This document shows, in pieces, positions 9,701-18,856 of a stretch of 64,000 bases of DNA. The notes beneath the pieces are model-generated. The model did no database searches, was not told the DNA's origin, and was given only the letters and a program-made list of their open reading frames with translations. The position numbers and the translations under genes were made by a program. Numbering within the stretch: position 1 is the first letter of the stretch; each line of letters opens with the position of its first letter. Source of the stretch: an uncultured Candidatus Poseidoniales archaeon (GTDB lineage Archaea > Thermoplasmatota > Poseidoniia > Poseidoniales > Thalassarchaeaceae); the NCBI GenBank assembly GCA_902560445.1, contig CACELO010000003.1:1-64000 (forward strand), in the 5' to 3' direction.

Positions 9701-12700
9701 AAGCAGCCCCTGTCCTATCCATAATTCCTGTACCATTACTAGATAGTAATATTCCACTAACATTGAACGATTCGCCAGCAATTGGATTATCTACTACGGG
9801 CGAGATTGTAAGATTAGTTGGTGAACGGACGAAAATTTGGTTCAATACAGTAGTTGTTGAATGGAGAGTTGCAGAGCCATTGAAGTATAGAGTGATCCCG
9901 ATTTGACCAAGTGGGTGTGTATGTGGAACATCAAAGGTGAAATTGAATAGTCCTTGGCCATTAGTTATTCCTTCAGTCAACCATGTATCATGGAATTTAG
10001 CTGCTACTTCCATACCACCAACAGGAAGGTCATTATCCGAAAATTCGGTTAATCGAGCCCCGAAAGTAATTGAGGTCCCCCTATCAACAACAGTCTGGAT
10101 TATAGGATTTATCTCAGTAAACCGAGTTACCCCCCTTACTAGAATAGATGCATTACCAGTACCTGTTAGGTAGAATGGAGAACTTCCTTCAATTACACTC
10201 ACGACTACTGTCTTAGTTCCACTTGAAACTCCATCGCCAAATGGATCTGTTGGAACCGATACTGAGAACGAACCATTGTTTGTTGTTGTGTGAGTGGATA
10301 CTAATGTTTCACTGGAATCATTGAGGAAGAAGACCTCTATCGCCATTGGCCCACTTACACTTCTATTACCATCGAATCCGTCCAAAACCCGTCCTGAAAG
10401 GGTAAACGATTGCCCCGCAGTGACTTCTTGAGGTATGGAGTTGATTTCCACTTGACTATCTACCTGTACGGTTAGATTTGCAAATGTATCATTACCAATC
10501 CAACGTCCTGCATTGACATCTGTTAGATTATCTGTTAGGTCATCAGTAGCGTGAACACGTAAATCATAGAATCCTGGAGTGGTATCTTCTAGAATAATAG
10601 GATTGAACCTTGCAATACCATCTATATCTGTTGTCGTAGAATCGATAATTACCTGATTAGGGCCACCCCAATCGAGGTATAAGTCGACATCCGTATCGGG
10701 TACCACGGAATCATCCGCAATATCCGTTATTGTGGCATTTAGAATTAGAGTAGTGCCGGCAATAACAATGATTGATTGAGGTTCTGCATTAACTACAAAT
10801 TCGCTTTGAATTCCAGTTAAGACTCTTGTTTGTGCAAGGGTAGTATAGAATGGGCCAAGGACTTCAGCATTTGTCGAAAAGTCAAGAACAAAGCGTAAGA
10901 AGTAGACACTTGAACGAACATCTGTCGGCATTGTGAATGAGTAGTTATACGCCCCTGTTGTCTCGTTAATCCAGCCACTGACGAGCGTACGGATGACTGG
11001 AGGCGCGGGGCTTCCATCAGGGCTTGAAGGTAAATCCGATGGAATTTCAAGTTGGACTACAATTGAGGAATTATTTCCTGTGATTGGAGTAAGATGGAAA
11101 ATATCCTGAGCAACGCCTGAAACCCAAGTTACGGTTCCTCTCTCTGTCCATTCGGAACCGATAGTAGCTGTTACGTTAGCTCTTCCTTGGACCCTAATAC
11201 TATCAAGTACAGAATTAGGCCTGAGCCATGTTGAACCAGTGTAATTTAATTGCCATGAGTAATCTCCTGCGATTGTATTCAAATCCGGCACCCATACTGC
11301 GTTGAAAATACCAGATTCAGGGTCGGTAATATTGAACACTTCACTGCCATTAAATTCAACACTGTAGAAGCCGGGGAAATCAGCAACCGATGTTCCAGTA
11401 TGGTCAGATAATTGTACTGCGACTGAAGCCTCTGTGCCTCTTTCGGTTGCAATTAATTGGTAAGAGAATTCCACATATGATCGTATGCCAAAACTAGACT
11501 CGAAAGATTCCTCATCGGTAGCGAATAATTCATCTGCAGAGTAAATGAACTTCACTTCAACAAGACCTGCTGGGATAGATACTGATGACTCATTAAAACC
11601 CCATTCGATAGCAAATTGACCAGGATTTGTTGTCCAATTACTAGAATTAAGTTCCCAAGTTGCGAGATCAGTGTAAGGGCCATTGGTTCCGGCCCTGCGC
11701 ATCTGGAAAGTAAGTGTGCCATTCAATGGATCAGGTGATGGCCCTCTACTAACTGCAGTACCGTTGATGAAAACTAATTGATTAATATCCAAAATACTGT
11801 TGTTTGCGTCACTTCCCTCTAGAGATATTGTTAAGTTTGGTGAAGGCGTTACATTGAAATTAAAATCAATTGTTTTAGGCCTTAGATGATATTCTGGATT
11901 GCTAGCATTATTCAAATCAGTTTGATGCCATCCAAGGAATGCGAAACTAGCATTGATGAGGCCAAGAGGCTCATTTTCTGAAATTGGCACACTGAACTCG
12001 AAATATCCACCCGAACCTACATCAGCAATTAGGTTGACATCTCCCTCCTCAATTGTTGTGTAATTAAGGAGAACTTGTAGATTATCCAGCATGGCCGGAT
12101 CTGTTTGTGGAAGGTTAGCCCAAGCCATGCTTCCAGTAACCGTTGAGTTAACCCCTATACCCAACATAGGTTGTTCTGCTGGAGCGGGGCTAGTTATTGA
12201 CAAATTTACATCATCTGTGATATTAATCGACCATGGGAATGACACCCCCTGAACACCAACATATCCTTGCTTTTGGGTTAACACCACTAGAGAACCAAAA
12301 CCAGGTTGAATCATCTCAGAAGGTGAACCATTGAATGAAAAGAATCCTTCAGAGTCAGTAGTTGTAGTACCGATTAGTCTGTCCGCCAGTGCAGCACTTC
12401 CAGGGACATTTAGAGTCTCATTATCGGGTACTAGGTATAGCTCTAGAGTAATTCCCTCTATAGTTGAGGAGTTACTGACAAACTGTAATGTGCCATTAAG
12501 AGAGATGTTACCTGAGGAGTAATCCCTTTCCAGGGAATCTGGAGACCAAATTTCATCAACTACCTCGACAACTGAAACGTCTGGGCAAGCTTCGAATGGA
12601 ATCCAACCAAGGTCTAATTCGCCTTGATTGGCATTTGTTTGTAGATGGACTTCAACCCACCATGTGAAATCATTACCATATACTTCAAATCCATTATCCA

Positions 12701-14225
12701 CCCATGTTCCACCAGAGAAGCCTGTAACCTTTCTAGTAGGTAAGCCAATACTTCTCAACATCTCGGCAAAAACTGTCGTAAACTCATCGCAATCACCTTC
12801 AAGAGCTTCCTCAAGAATCCAAACCGAGGTGTATTCTAGAAAACTTCCAATGCCTGAGCCGCTGCGATTCACATTTGAACCATCGTGATTTCTGAGGAAA
12901 GTTGTGGTATTGTTTCCGTTAACTAGGAATTCTTGTATTGCCTCAATTTGATCCCACGCAGAAGTCCAGCCACTCTCATTTAGCACAGCCTGTGTGATTC
13001 TCGTAACATTTGTAGGTCCTCTGTAACCGGTGGCGTAAGTACTATTTTGGAATGCAGTTGTATTATCTCGAATAGCGTCGGTAAAAATAATTTGAGGGGT
13101 TGTGACGTATAACTGGTCGACAACAGAAGAATCAATTAAAACATCTCGAGTATAATTAGAGAAATTTAAGCCCGCGGCTACATCACTCCATCCCGTATAA
13201 TTGACCGCGTTGTATGGTGCAATCAACTCTTCTCCAGGGCTTAAAGTTCCGTTATTACTGAATGAAATTTCCCACGAATGTAGGGCTGAATTATCCCAAA
13301 AGTCCGGGTGTGCAACACCTTGAGTTGTTGACCAAGTTGGGAACATTTGCGTGTATCCAACTAAACTAGTATTGACGCCCCAAGAGACACCTGTAATGGT
13401 GTCATATGTGTGCCAACGCCAATAATGAGTGATGTTATAATCAATCCCAGTGGTTGTATTTTCAGCGAAGAAATATAGCATATTAGTAGAAATGTCATCC
13501 GTCGGGTTCCAAGGGTCAAATATCGAATCTACACAACCATTATCCCAATACTCAGGCAGACATTCATCTCCATCCGGAATACCTCCCCCATCAGTATCTG
13601 GATCTAGCCAATCAGTGCCTATTTCTTGTTCTATAGTATCTGGGATTCCATCTCCATCAGTATCCAATGGGTTCAGATCATCATCAGGATTATTCTGCGG
13701 ATTTGTTCCATCGAGATATTCTTGGTAATCTACTACGCCACCATTGTCTGTATCGGAATTATTCCACAGTGTTGTGTAGTTATCTAACGACATATTTCCA
13801 TTTTCAATACCATAAATCAATGGACAACCCGTAGTATTCTCGAAATAATTATTCAGGCCATCACCGTCAAAATCTGCTAGATTACTGCAAGGCTCTAATG
13901 GATCGGTTGAATTGATTACCTCATCGAGGTCGTTTACCCCATCTCCGTCAGAATCGGTTAGTGTGGGTAATGATTCGAAGCCCCAAGACCCCAACGATTC
14001 TTCCCAATCGGCTAGACCGTCCCCATCAGTATCTCGATAATCATCATCACAATGCTGTTCATTAGCAGAACCAAGTGAATCATCCCAACACCATGAGCCA
14101 TTTAGAACCACTACATAGAGAGCATCGGAAGGCATAGTAACTGATACAGAGCGTAGTATATTGCCATCGATTGAGGTGTATTGGAAGGGTGTTCTGTTCC
14201 CCGTTCCTGATTCAAAATATGCCAT
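6762..14225 (-). CDS. Giant surface protein, C-terminal part: transglutaminase-like, Ig-like repeats, membrane anchor, DUF4129-like tail
   Basis: The 2,487-aa frame downstream of the frameshift. Reading N to C: calcium-type D-x-DGDG-x-D repeats continue (about residues 65-215). A transglutaminase-like domain follows, with GDCDEFTTVFAEML around Cys479. About 1,700 residues of Asn-rich Ig-like or carboxypeptidase-regulatory-like beta repeats come next, each roughly 90-110 aa. One membrane helix (WQIIALIGMLLILGTLIG) is followed by Arg residues. The last 110 residues match the DUF4129 pattern (ETLCNILMRNGFLRR, ARYSSH). DUF4129 commonly ends archaeal and bacterial transglutaminase-like membrane proteins. 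Most of the protein should face outside, with the tail in the cytoplasm. The ATG at 14225 is simply the first in frame; the real N-terminus is in the segment at 14300-15700. Confidence 0.85.
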   Translation of the reverse strand: MAYFESGTGNRTPFQYTSIDGNILRSVSVTMPSDALYVVVLNGSWCWDDSLGSANEQHCDDDYRDTDGDGLADWEESLGSWGFESLPTLTDSDGDGVNDLDEVINSTDPLEPCSNLADFDGDGLNNYFENTTGCPLIYGIENGNMSLDNYTTLWNNSDTDNGGVVDYQEYLDGTNPQNNPDDDLNPLDTDGDGIPDTIEQEIGTDWLDPDTDGGGIPDGDECLPEYWDNGCVDSIFDPWNPTDDISTNMLYFFAENTTTGIDYNITHYWRWHTYDTITGVSWGVNTSLVGYTQMFPTWSTTQGVAHPDFWDNSALHSWEISFSNNGTLSPGEELIAPYNAVNYTGWSDVAAGLNFSNYTRDVLIDSSVVDQLYVTTPQIIFTDAIRDNTTAFQNSTYATGYRGPTNVTRITQAVLNESGWTSAWDQIEAIQEFLVNGNNTTTFLRNHDGSNVNRSGSGIGSFLEYTSVWILEEALEGDCDEFTTVFAEMLRSIGLPTRKVTGFSGGTWVDNGFEVYGNDFTWWVEVHLQTNANQGELDLGWIPFEACPDVSVVEVVDEIWSPDSLERDYSSGNISLNGTLQFVSNSSTIEGITLELYLVPDNETLNVPGSAALADRLIGTTTTDSEGFFSFNGSPSEMIQPGFGSLVVLTQKQGYVGVQGVSFPWSINITDDVNLSITSPAPAEQPMLGIGVNSTVTGSMAWANLPQTDPAMLDNLQVLLNYTTIEEGDVNLIADVGSGGYFEFSVPISENEPLGLINASFAFLGWHQTDLNNASNPEYHLRPKTIDFNFNVTPSPNLTISLEGSDANNSILDINQLVFINGTAVSRGPSPDPLNGTLTFQMRRAGTNGPYTDLATWELNSSNWTTNPGQFAIEWGFNESSVSIPAGLVEVKFIYSADELFATDEESFESSFGIRSYVEFSYQLIATERGTEASVAVQLSDHTGTSVADFPGFYSVEFNGSEVFNITDPESGIFNAVWVPDLNTIAGDYSWQLNYTGSTWLRPNSVLDSIRVQGRANVTATIGSEWTERGTVTWVSGVAQDIFHLTPITGNNSSIVVQLEIPSDLPSSPDGSPAPPVIRTLVSGWINETTGAYNYSFTMPTDVRSSVYFLRFVLDFSTNAEVLGPFYTTLAQTRVLTGIQSEFVVNAEPQSIIVIAGTTLILNATITDIADDSVVPDTDVDLYLDWGGPNQVIIDSTTTDIDGIARFNPIILEDTTPGFYDLRVHATDDLTDNLTDVNAGRWIGNDTFANLTVQVDSQVEINSIPQEVTAGQSFTLSGRVLDGFDGNRSVSGPMAIEVFFLNDSSETLVSTHTTTNNGSFSVSVPTDPFGDGVSSGTKTVVVSVIEGSSPFYLTGTGNASILVRGVTRFTEINPIIQTVVDRGTSITFGARLTEFSDNDLPVGGMEVAAKFHDTWLTEGITNGQGLFNFTFDVPHTHPLGQIGITLYFNGSATLHSTTTVLNQIFVRSPTNLTISPVVDNPIAGESFNVSGILLSSNGTGIMDRTGAALPSSLTFSIDGTDSGFQATGGVVNANGTWSAVITLGLSFPRGTHNITATYTPTVNYYGSSSDIGSFDSRGYSLISILDPADLDPDRRVVRGNDVSVNISIIDNAGQLVEGVEIDILVDGSFIQSLTTDSTGRGTLVIPVDAQRTQGPMLISAEFLGINGSTGLIGDSTWSRVIVLAPTIIEFTELSGSMIAGENITFTGTLLDEHGQLLTNNGLISGGVIHIWIDGTDAGSIYTTVSNASTGQWRVTYDLPLDMDYGAHTVTAKFFGGFTWVDPMGQGDSLNPEYYLPAASTVEFNVTQTSQVVITTPPGEVDRNQLLLIEGMLTDGAGRTLGDRYLEVTMNDQFLTGLQVEENGTFSVYLPIPPNMPLGPRLVKIIFQGEEFILSSNSTTVFTVYAPTIISIEPVSAYAVGDEMRLTGTVKDNLPDGGLGNHSLEIFIDGTLVGITTSNEKGDWSFNWVISDFLDIGFHTITVTAPAQGYYRPGSVDANLTIAYHTSINLQVDDVSVTRGEKWNFTGRLFDSDTAGAPGLSGREIVVTLDGLEINRITTGNDGLFELEYSIGYLITRGGHDIKFTFEGQTFYLPVEYNMTVYAKADIQIEVLWETDLIIRSDDSKDIKLVGRIVEVGGESNVIEGMEVVLLWNGLAEPSTLVWDESTGHFELRSPARSTMPPGELSLTISAIADADRFLNGLDIEHIINIRVPVSFTFTPDSHHIKENQRRINGTVTVTANDTGLPVEGISIVARLVNQSAIHFQNVKLTDSDGIMDYDFTIQNQPAFYDENKWGKLSLLFQTDSQLISPNDRLWLNNDYSGIEMTYEDPAPLFTFWQIIALIGMLLILGTLIGLGLSLRRRRLAALDEMADIFSYTAELLAAGDEIREAIFNCYETLCNILMRNGFLRRDFETVREFEMAIRKALPISEEALVALDRIFEEARYSSHKLGDGHRQNAQHALSMVLQEIDELQDVPERDSFDLSEAVA

Positions 14226-14299
14226 TGGAGCTCCATTTTGACGCCAGTCTAGCGGAGTGGGATCTAATTTGCTAGTATTGTTTACTGTTACAGAAAAAT

Positions 14300-15700
14300 C
14301 TACGGGAACCCATGTGATGACATCGAGATATAGTTCGTAGGTAGATGTACATGGATCGGTGGCATGGGCTGGAGAAAGTTCGGTGCCATCATCGATACCC
14401 CCCCCCCATCTGTGTCAGCAACATCCCATAATGTACACGTGGCATTTTCTTCCCAATTTTGAATTCCGTCTCCGTCAAAATCTCCTGAATCTTCTATCCT
14501 AGTAGGGTCGGTTTCGTTAGCATCAACGACCCCATTGAAATTCGTATCTTCTTCACCATCATCGAATTGATCGCCATCAGTGTTGTTATTTCGAGGGTCA
14601 GAGGCTTGTGGTGGGTTTCCATATGACCCATTTACCTCAACACCGTCTGATATTCCGTCTCCATCAGTATCTTCTGCAGTAGGATCTGTCAAGAGGACTA
14701 ATGCCTCGTATGAATCATTTAATCCATCTCCATCTGTGTCATTATTATTAGGATCTGTATAGGTAATCCCGTCAACTTCAGCCGTAAACAGAGAGCAGGG
14801 GGGGGAACCTGGACCAAGCGCTAAAACAGGATTACAAGGTGATTCAGTATTGGTTCGATTGTCAGGGCCTGGCCTCCAATATTGGGTTGGAGGATTTGTA
14901 GTACCATTCCTTGTATCCCATGCCGGATTTACGTATTCATAGAGGTTGATTAGACCATCACCATCAGGGTCACCAGAAGTGCCGTCATCACCTGAATTTG
15001 AGGTTGGATCTAGGTTATTAGCAACCTCCCAACCATCTGGCATTCCATCCCCATCTGTATCCCAACCATCTGGATCTTCGTCGGTTAAATTGTCACCATC
15101 ATCATCATTGCTTGAACAATCGGCGTCACCATCATTGTCGCCATCCCAACTGTCAACCATTCCATCGTGGTCATCATCAAATGTGTTGAAGCAAATATTC
15201 CCCATTGGATCTTCATCGGCTCCGTCTGAATTCAATCCTTGAATCAACTGCATAGCGCTCTCTTCATCCCAATTACTAACGGGAACTGTACCATTCCACC
15301 AAACACCATTATCGAGCTGATTTGGTGTAGTAGCAGAATCCCAATTAGCAGGTATTCCATATTGATATTCGTTTAGATTTGTTAGGGAATCTCCATCAGG
15401 GTCCCCGGTTGAACCATTGATTCCAGAGGCTGAAAGAGGGTCTAGACCATACTGCCATTCCCAGCCGTCTGGTAAACCATCCCCATCAGAATCCCAATCT
15501 TGAGGTTGGGTGTTGATGTAATATTCCAAACCATATGGGAGGCCATCTCCATCGGCATCTGTTGAACCCATAGCCTCCCACGTTGCAAATTCTATTGCAG
15601 AGTAAGAGGTTAGCAACATCAATAGGCTGAATAGAACAGCCGAACGCTCCTTTCTGCGTGTGATTACAAGATTATTCTGACGCGAGTAGTCGAACATCAT
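14300..15700 (-). CDS. Giant surface protein, N-terminal part, with signal sequence and calcium-binding repeats
   Basis: N-terminal part of the same gene as 6762-14225. Starting from the Met-Met pair at 15700 it has a basic stretch (TRRKER) and a hydrophobic segment AVLFSLLMLLTSYSAIEF, consistent with a secretion signal. Then come at least eight aspartate repeats of the thrombospondin type 3 kind (DSDGDGLPDG, DTDGDGMPDG and similar). The frame reaches DTDGGG at the ten-G run (14398-14407), then turns into an unrelated tail of about 35 residues and stops at 14300. With eight or eleven G the reading would continue as DGTELSPAHATD into the downstream frame without a stop. An upstream ATG at 15730 would add RRRRY encoded by a hairpin and is less likely. 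Confidence 0.8.
   Translation of the reverse strand: MMFDYSRQNNLVITRRKERSAVLFSLLMLLTSYSAIEFATWEAMGSTDADGDGLPYGLEYYINTQPQDWDSDGDGLPDGWEWQYGLDPLSASGINGSTGDPDGDSLTNLNEYQYGIPANWDSATTPNQLDNGVWWNGTVPVSNWDEESAMQLIQGLNSDGADEDPMGNICFNTFDDDHDGMVDSWDGDNDGDADCSSNDDDGDNLTDEDPDGWDTDGDGMPDGWEVANNLDPTSNSGDDGTSGDPDGDGLINLYEYVNPAWDTRNGTTNPPTQYWRPGPDNRTNTESPCNPVLALGPGSPPCSLFTAEVDGITYTDPNNNDTDGDGLNDSYEALVLLTDPTAEDTDGDGISDGVEVNGSYGNPPQASDPRNNNTDGDQFDDGEEDTNFNGVVDANETDPTRIEDSGDFDGDGIQNWEENATCTLWDVADTDGGGVSMMAPNFLQPMPPIHVHLPTNYISMSSHGFP
14398..14407 (-). repeat. Homopolymer run of ten G on the coding strand, site of the frameshift
   Basis: Ten C on the plus strand encode the GGG of a DTDGGG calcium repeat. G10 gives the truncated product. 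G8 or G11 restores the frame. G8 gives the exact family motif DTDGGGIDDG. Confidence 0.85.
14798..14805 (-). repeat. Run of eight C in the coding strand of the giant gene
   Basis: Eight G on the plus strand, about 390 bp from the frameshift run and in the same gene. It is in frame here and encodes GSPPC. A one-base change would truncate the protein near its N-terminus. Confidence 0.6.
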
Positions 15701-15711
15701 GTACACCCTAT

Positions 15712-15726
15712 ACCGCCTACGGCGGT
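15712..15726 (-). terminator. 6-bp hairpin between the two giant surface genes
   Basis: ACCGCC, loop TAC, GGCGGT. It follows the stop of the 981-aa gene (15782) by about 55 nt and precedes the preferred start of the giant gene (15700). Possible terminator or leader structure. Confidence 0.4.
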
Positions 15727-15781
15727 TCATACGGGTCTTAAGCGGAATGGAGCGTCGTTCGGACGATGATCTAATTTAAAG

Positions 15782-18727
15782 TCAGACAAGTTCTATATCA
15801 TCGTCATCGTAAACCATCTCTTCTTCTTCCTCGTCCTCAACTATTGGGGTTTCAGATTCTTCTTGTTCGGAATCCTCATCCAAGTCATCAACTTCAGCCT
15901 CTTTCATGGCCTCAAGTAATGCCAAATGGGCGGCCCATTTCCTGCGATTCATCCGACTTTGTATACCAGCAAACATCAGTAAAATTGCCACGACCATCAT
16001 AATTAATGTGGAGGCGCGAGGGTTAGTTACCTCGTTAATCAATCGATCAAAAATTCCATCTATTCCGACTACCATATTGAGATTCTTTTCTGCCGTGAAT
16101 TCATCAGGCCAACTCTGCTCAGTATCGTGTGGTTCAGCAGTAATTGTGATCTTTGCTGTATCCCCATTATTTGCTGATGGTGGAACCGTTACTTCCAGAA
16201 TTACAGTCACTTCTTCAAAGGCATCTAACTCAATCAATCTTGACCCTGTAGGTCCTTCGATGTTGACATTCCACCCAGTTGCGCCTTCTACTTCAGTATC
16301 AAGCAGAACAATTAGTGGACTATTCCCTTTGTTTCGAACTTCAAATTGGAAGTCATAAACGCCACCTGGCGCTAGTTTTCTATTTGATGTGACTTGGACA
16401 ATTGTCAAATCGGGTTCATCCGCATCGACTTCGAAAACCATAGGTAAATCGAAATATCTTGGATTTGAATCAGAAGTGTCTTCCTTTATTCGTAAATAAA
16501 CCGTATGATTACCAACGACTACCTGATCGGTTAGGGTAACTACTACGAATAACTCAGTGAAGTCACCTGGGCCAAGGGAGATCTGAGGTACTGCCGAACC
16601 ATTTTGGTCTAAAATTCGGTATTCCCATTGACCATATGCCGCCAATCTGTCGGTATTCTCGGCAAGACTTGCTGGATTGATAATCTGCCATTGAGTGGCC
16701 GATTCACCACTAGTCATACTATTTGTTATACGAGCTCGGAGATTTACTTCAGGGTCGCTTAGTGAAGAACAAAGGGATACTTGGATGTGACCTAGTGGAG
16801 TGCCATCACAATCTTGTGACACTTCCGCGCGGATTCCAAAGGTTCTCTGAATGGTGAATTCAACAGTAGTCCTAAGCGATGCATTTCCACTGCTTACTAC
16901 CTCGACCTCAATCATTCCAATATCTGGGTCTTCCCTATCTGTTGACGGTTTTACGTTGAATCTTAGAATCTGAGTCGAATGTCTCTCTAAAGGTAGTATG
17001 TGGAAAGTACCATCTCCATCATCTTCTAGAATCCTTTCGCCAGTGTCGTTATCGTAAATCTGTATAATTGATTTAGACCGCTTCAATATATCTACTCTAA
17101 AATTATCTGTATCGAATCCCGTGTTGAATATCTCAAGTAGGAATGTAGTGAATTGGTTGTCCTCAACATATCTTGGTATTGTTGGGTCGATGTCACCAGA
17201 GCGGCTTGAGTTCGCAATTGGTATATCGTGGTCTTCATTCCAAACCGATACATCCGGTGGCTGATAGACTTCGAGCTTCTCTAAATCTAAAGACAGTAGG
17301 TCTTGATGCACCACAGTTTGAACACCTTCTATTGTGGCTTCAGCAACCGCTCTAATCTCAATTCTATCTGGAGTGCCTGTCAAATCATCAGGAGCTGTTA
17401 TTGTAAGTATTGGATTCAGAATATCACCACCTGAATTCAACGTGTATCCTCCCGGAGAATCAAATTCGATAAGCCAGGAACTACCTAAGTTGGTAAGTAA
17501 TTCAAGTTCTACAGTCATCGATTTAGTAGAGTCTCCTCTGTGAACTAATTGAAGTGGCACCGGAGTTGTTTCATCAGGAGCGACATATTCTACTGTTCTA
17601 TCTTCTCGATGATTAATCGCCACGCCCCATTGAATCATTTCAACTGGTTCGTGTTCAACAAGGAATGCGTTTCCTTGTACATCAGTAATTTCCAATTCTA
17701 CCGTATATTCTCCCGATGGAAGTCCGGTAGGATAGGTCCATGTGTAAGTACCAAAGATACCCTGACTGGTGTCTCTGATTCCATCGTCATCAGATGAAAT
17801 CTCATGGTCTATCCGATAATTTCCATTTGGATCTCGCATTAGTAATTTTACTGATTCCATGTCCTCTCTGCCAAAGGCGCTCTTAACATCGAATGAGAAT
17901 TGCATGGTCCTATCTGCTAAAACATCGTTTGGATACCATTCCAACTCAACTCCGTCTGCAAGTTCTGCTCCATCCCTTTGGAGTATCACTTCGCTGTCTG
18001 CAATTGCATTAGTTTCAACTTCCATCTGAGAATATCGGTTACTTTCGCCGTCTATTTCGTTCCAGGCAATTTCTGCTTCACAACTACTACCAAATGGTCC
18101 ACCAGAACTTTCACAGCCCGACATTTCAGCGGAAACATCAACGGTCAATTCATTTCCGTCTTGAATCACAAACGAATCGTCACCATCTAGTATAACTTCG
18201 AAGAGTTCGTGATCAAAGTTACATGAATTAGTTAACCCTGGATTACATGCGTCGGCTTCCCAAGATTCAGACCCAACAGTATTGCCATTAGCGCTTACGA
18301 CGATATCCCAAGTCACCTGAGAATTACTAGGACCTTGAGCTCGTAAGAAGAATTGTACAGGGATGTAAAATTGGCCACTAGAAGAGCCATGTTTTGGCCG
18401 ACCAGTAATCTCTAGTGAACTTAACAAATCCCCTGTTGTAAACTCAATTGTCGAATCTAGAGCACTAGAAGTCGATTGGCCGCCAGATTCAGGTACCATT
18501 GTTGTAATGTGCCCATCTCCTCCGGAAGACGAGTTTGCTTCAGCAAAATATAGTGTGTAAAGTTTGGATTCGATTTCCTCAGAAGTTTCGGCCCGAGAGT
18601 CTGTAACTAGGTGAGGAGGTTCTGTCACTAATGTCGCTATTTGAGGGGTAATCATCAGAATTGCGAGAAACACCGCAAGTTGGCTTAACTTGCCATCCCG
18701 AATCAGCGTACTGCTCGCATTCATCAC
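15782..18727 (-). CDS. Large exported membrane-anchored protein with Ig-like repeats and acidic tail
   Basis: 981-aa protein of unknown function. It has an N-terminal hydrophobic segment (LAVFLAILMITPQIATLV) after a short basic start. A long beta-rich ectodomain with CARDB/Ig-like repeats follows; a clear unit is RNKGNSPLIVLLDTEV near residue 810. One C-terminal membrane helix (ASTLIMMVVAILLMFAGI) ends in SRMNRRKW. The cytoplasmic tail of about 60 residues is very acidic (runs of Glu and Asp). The topology matches the adjacent giant protein on the same strand. A role in the cell envelope or in binding extracellular material is inferred from architecture only. Confidence 0.8.
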   Translation of the reverse strand: MMNASSTLIRDGKLSQLAVFLAILMITPQIATLVTEPPHLVTDSRAETSEEIESKLYTLYFAEANSSSGGDGHITTMVPESGGQSTSSALDSTIEFTTGDLLSSLEITGRPKHGSSSGQFYIPVQFFLRAQGPSNSQVTWDIVVSANGNTVGSESWEADACNPGLTNSCNFDHELFEVILDGDDSFVIQDGNELTVDVSAEMSGCESSGGPFGSSCEAEIAWNEIDGESNRYSQMEVETNAIADSEVILQRDGAELADGVELEWYPNDVLADRTMQFSFDVKSAFGREDMESVKLLMRDPNGNYRIDHEISSDDDGIRDTSQGIFGTYTWTYPTGLPSGEYTVELEITDVQGNAFLVEHEPVEMIQWGVAINHREDRTVEYVAPDETTPVPLQLVHRGDSTKSMTVELELLTNLGSSWLIEFDSPGGYTLNSGGDILNPILTITAPDDLTGTPDRIEIRAVAEATIEGVQTVVHQDLLSLDLEKLEVYQPPDVSVWNEDHDIPIANSSRSGDIDPTIPRYVEDNQFTTFLLEIFNTGFDTDNFRVDILKRSKSIIQIYDNDTGERILEDDGDGTFHILPLERHSTQILRFNVKPSTDREDPDIGMIEVEVVSSGNASLRTTVEFTIQRTFGIRAEVSQDCDGTPLGHIQVSLCSSLSDPEVNLRARITNSMTSGESATQWQIINPASLAENTDRLAAYGQWEYRILDQNGSAVPQISLGPGDFTELFVVVTLTDQVVVGNHTVYLRIKEDTSDSNPRYFDLPMVFEVDADEPDLTIVQVTSNRKLAPGGVYDFQFEVRNKGNSPLIVLLDTEVEGATGWNVNIEGPTGSRLIELDAFEEVTVILEVTVPPSANNGDTAKITITAEPHDTEQSWPDEFTAEKNLNMVVGIDGIFDRLINEVTNPRASTLIMMVVAILLMFAGIQSRMNRRKWAAHLALLEAMKEAEVDDLDEDSEQEESETPIVEDEEEEEMVYDDDDIELV

Positions 18728-18793
18728 CTACCGGCACTCCCAGGGGTGTTAAAGCGTTCGTGAGGTCCGAGTGCTCTTTGCATCGATTTTGAC

Positions 18794-18813
18794 ACGCCCC
18801 CCAAAGGGGGCGT
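18794..18813. terminator. Perfect 8-bp GC hairpin between the surface gene and tRNA-Leu
   Basis: ACGCCCCC, loop CAAA, GGGGGCGT. It lies 43 nt upstream of tRNA-Leu and beyond folB on the other strand. It could end minus-strand folB transcription after it has crossed the tRNA, or insulate the tRNA promoter. Confidence 0.45.
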
Positions 18814-18856
18814 AAACTCCGCTCGGTTCAAGTCTGATAAGGTGCTCAGAGGCCTC

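Larger units (their letters stand above)
6762..15700 (-). pseudogene. Whole giant surface protein gene, interrupted by one frameshift
   Basis: The two frames above form one gene of about 2,980 codons with no other interruption. The only defect is in the G10 run. The bases from there to 14225 are open in the downstream frame and encode sensible surface-protein sequence (for example YELYLDVITWVPVDFSV), so no sequence is missing. A real mutation, reversible phase variation and a sequencing error are all possible. Marked as pseudogene only to show the broken frame. Confidence 0.6.

Noticed and set aside
15712..15730. Upstream start of the giant protein at 15730 (Arg-rich extension)
   Set aside because: The extra codons coincide with a hairpin and give an odd RRRRY before a normal signal sequence starting at 15700.
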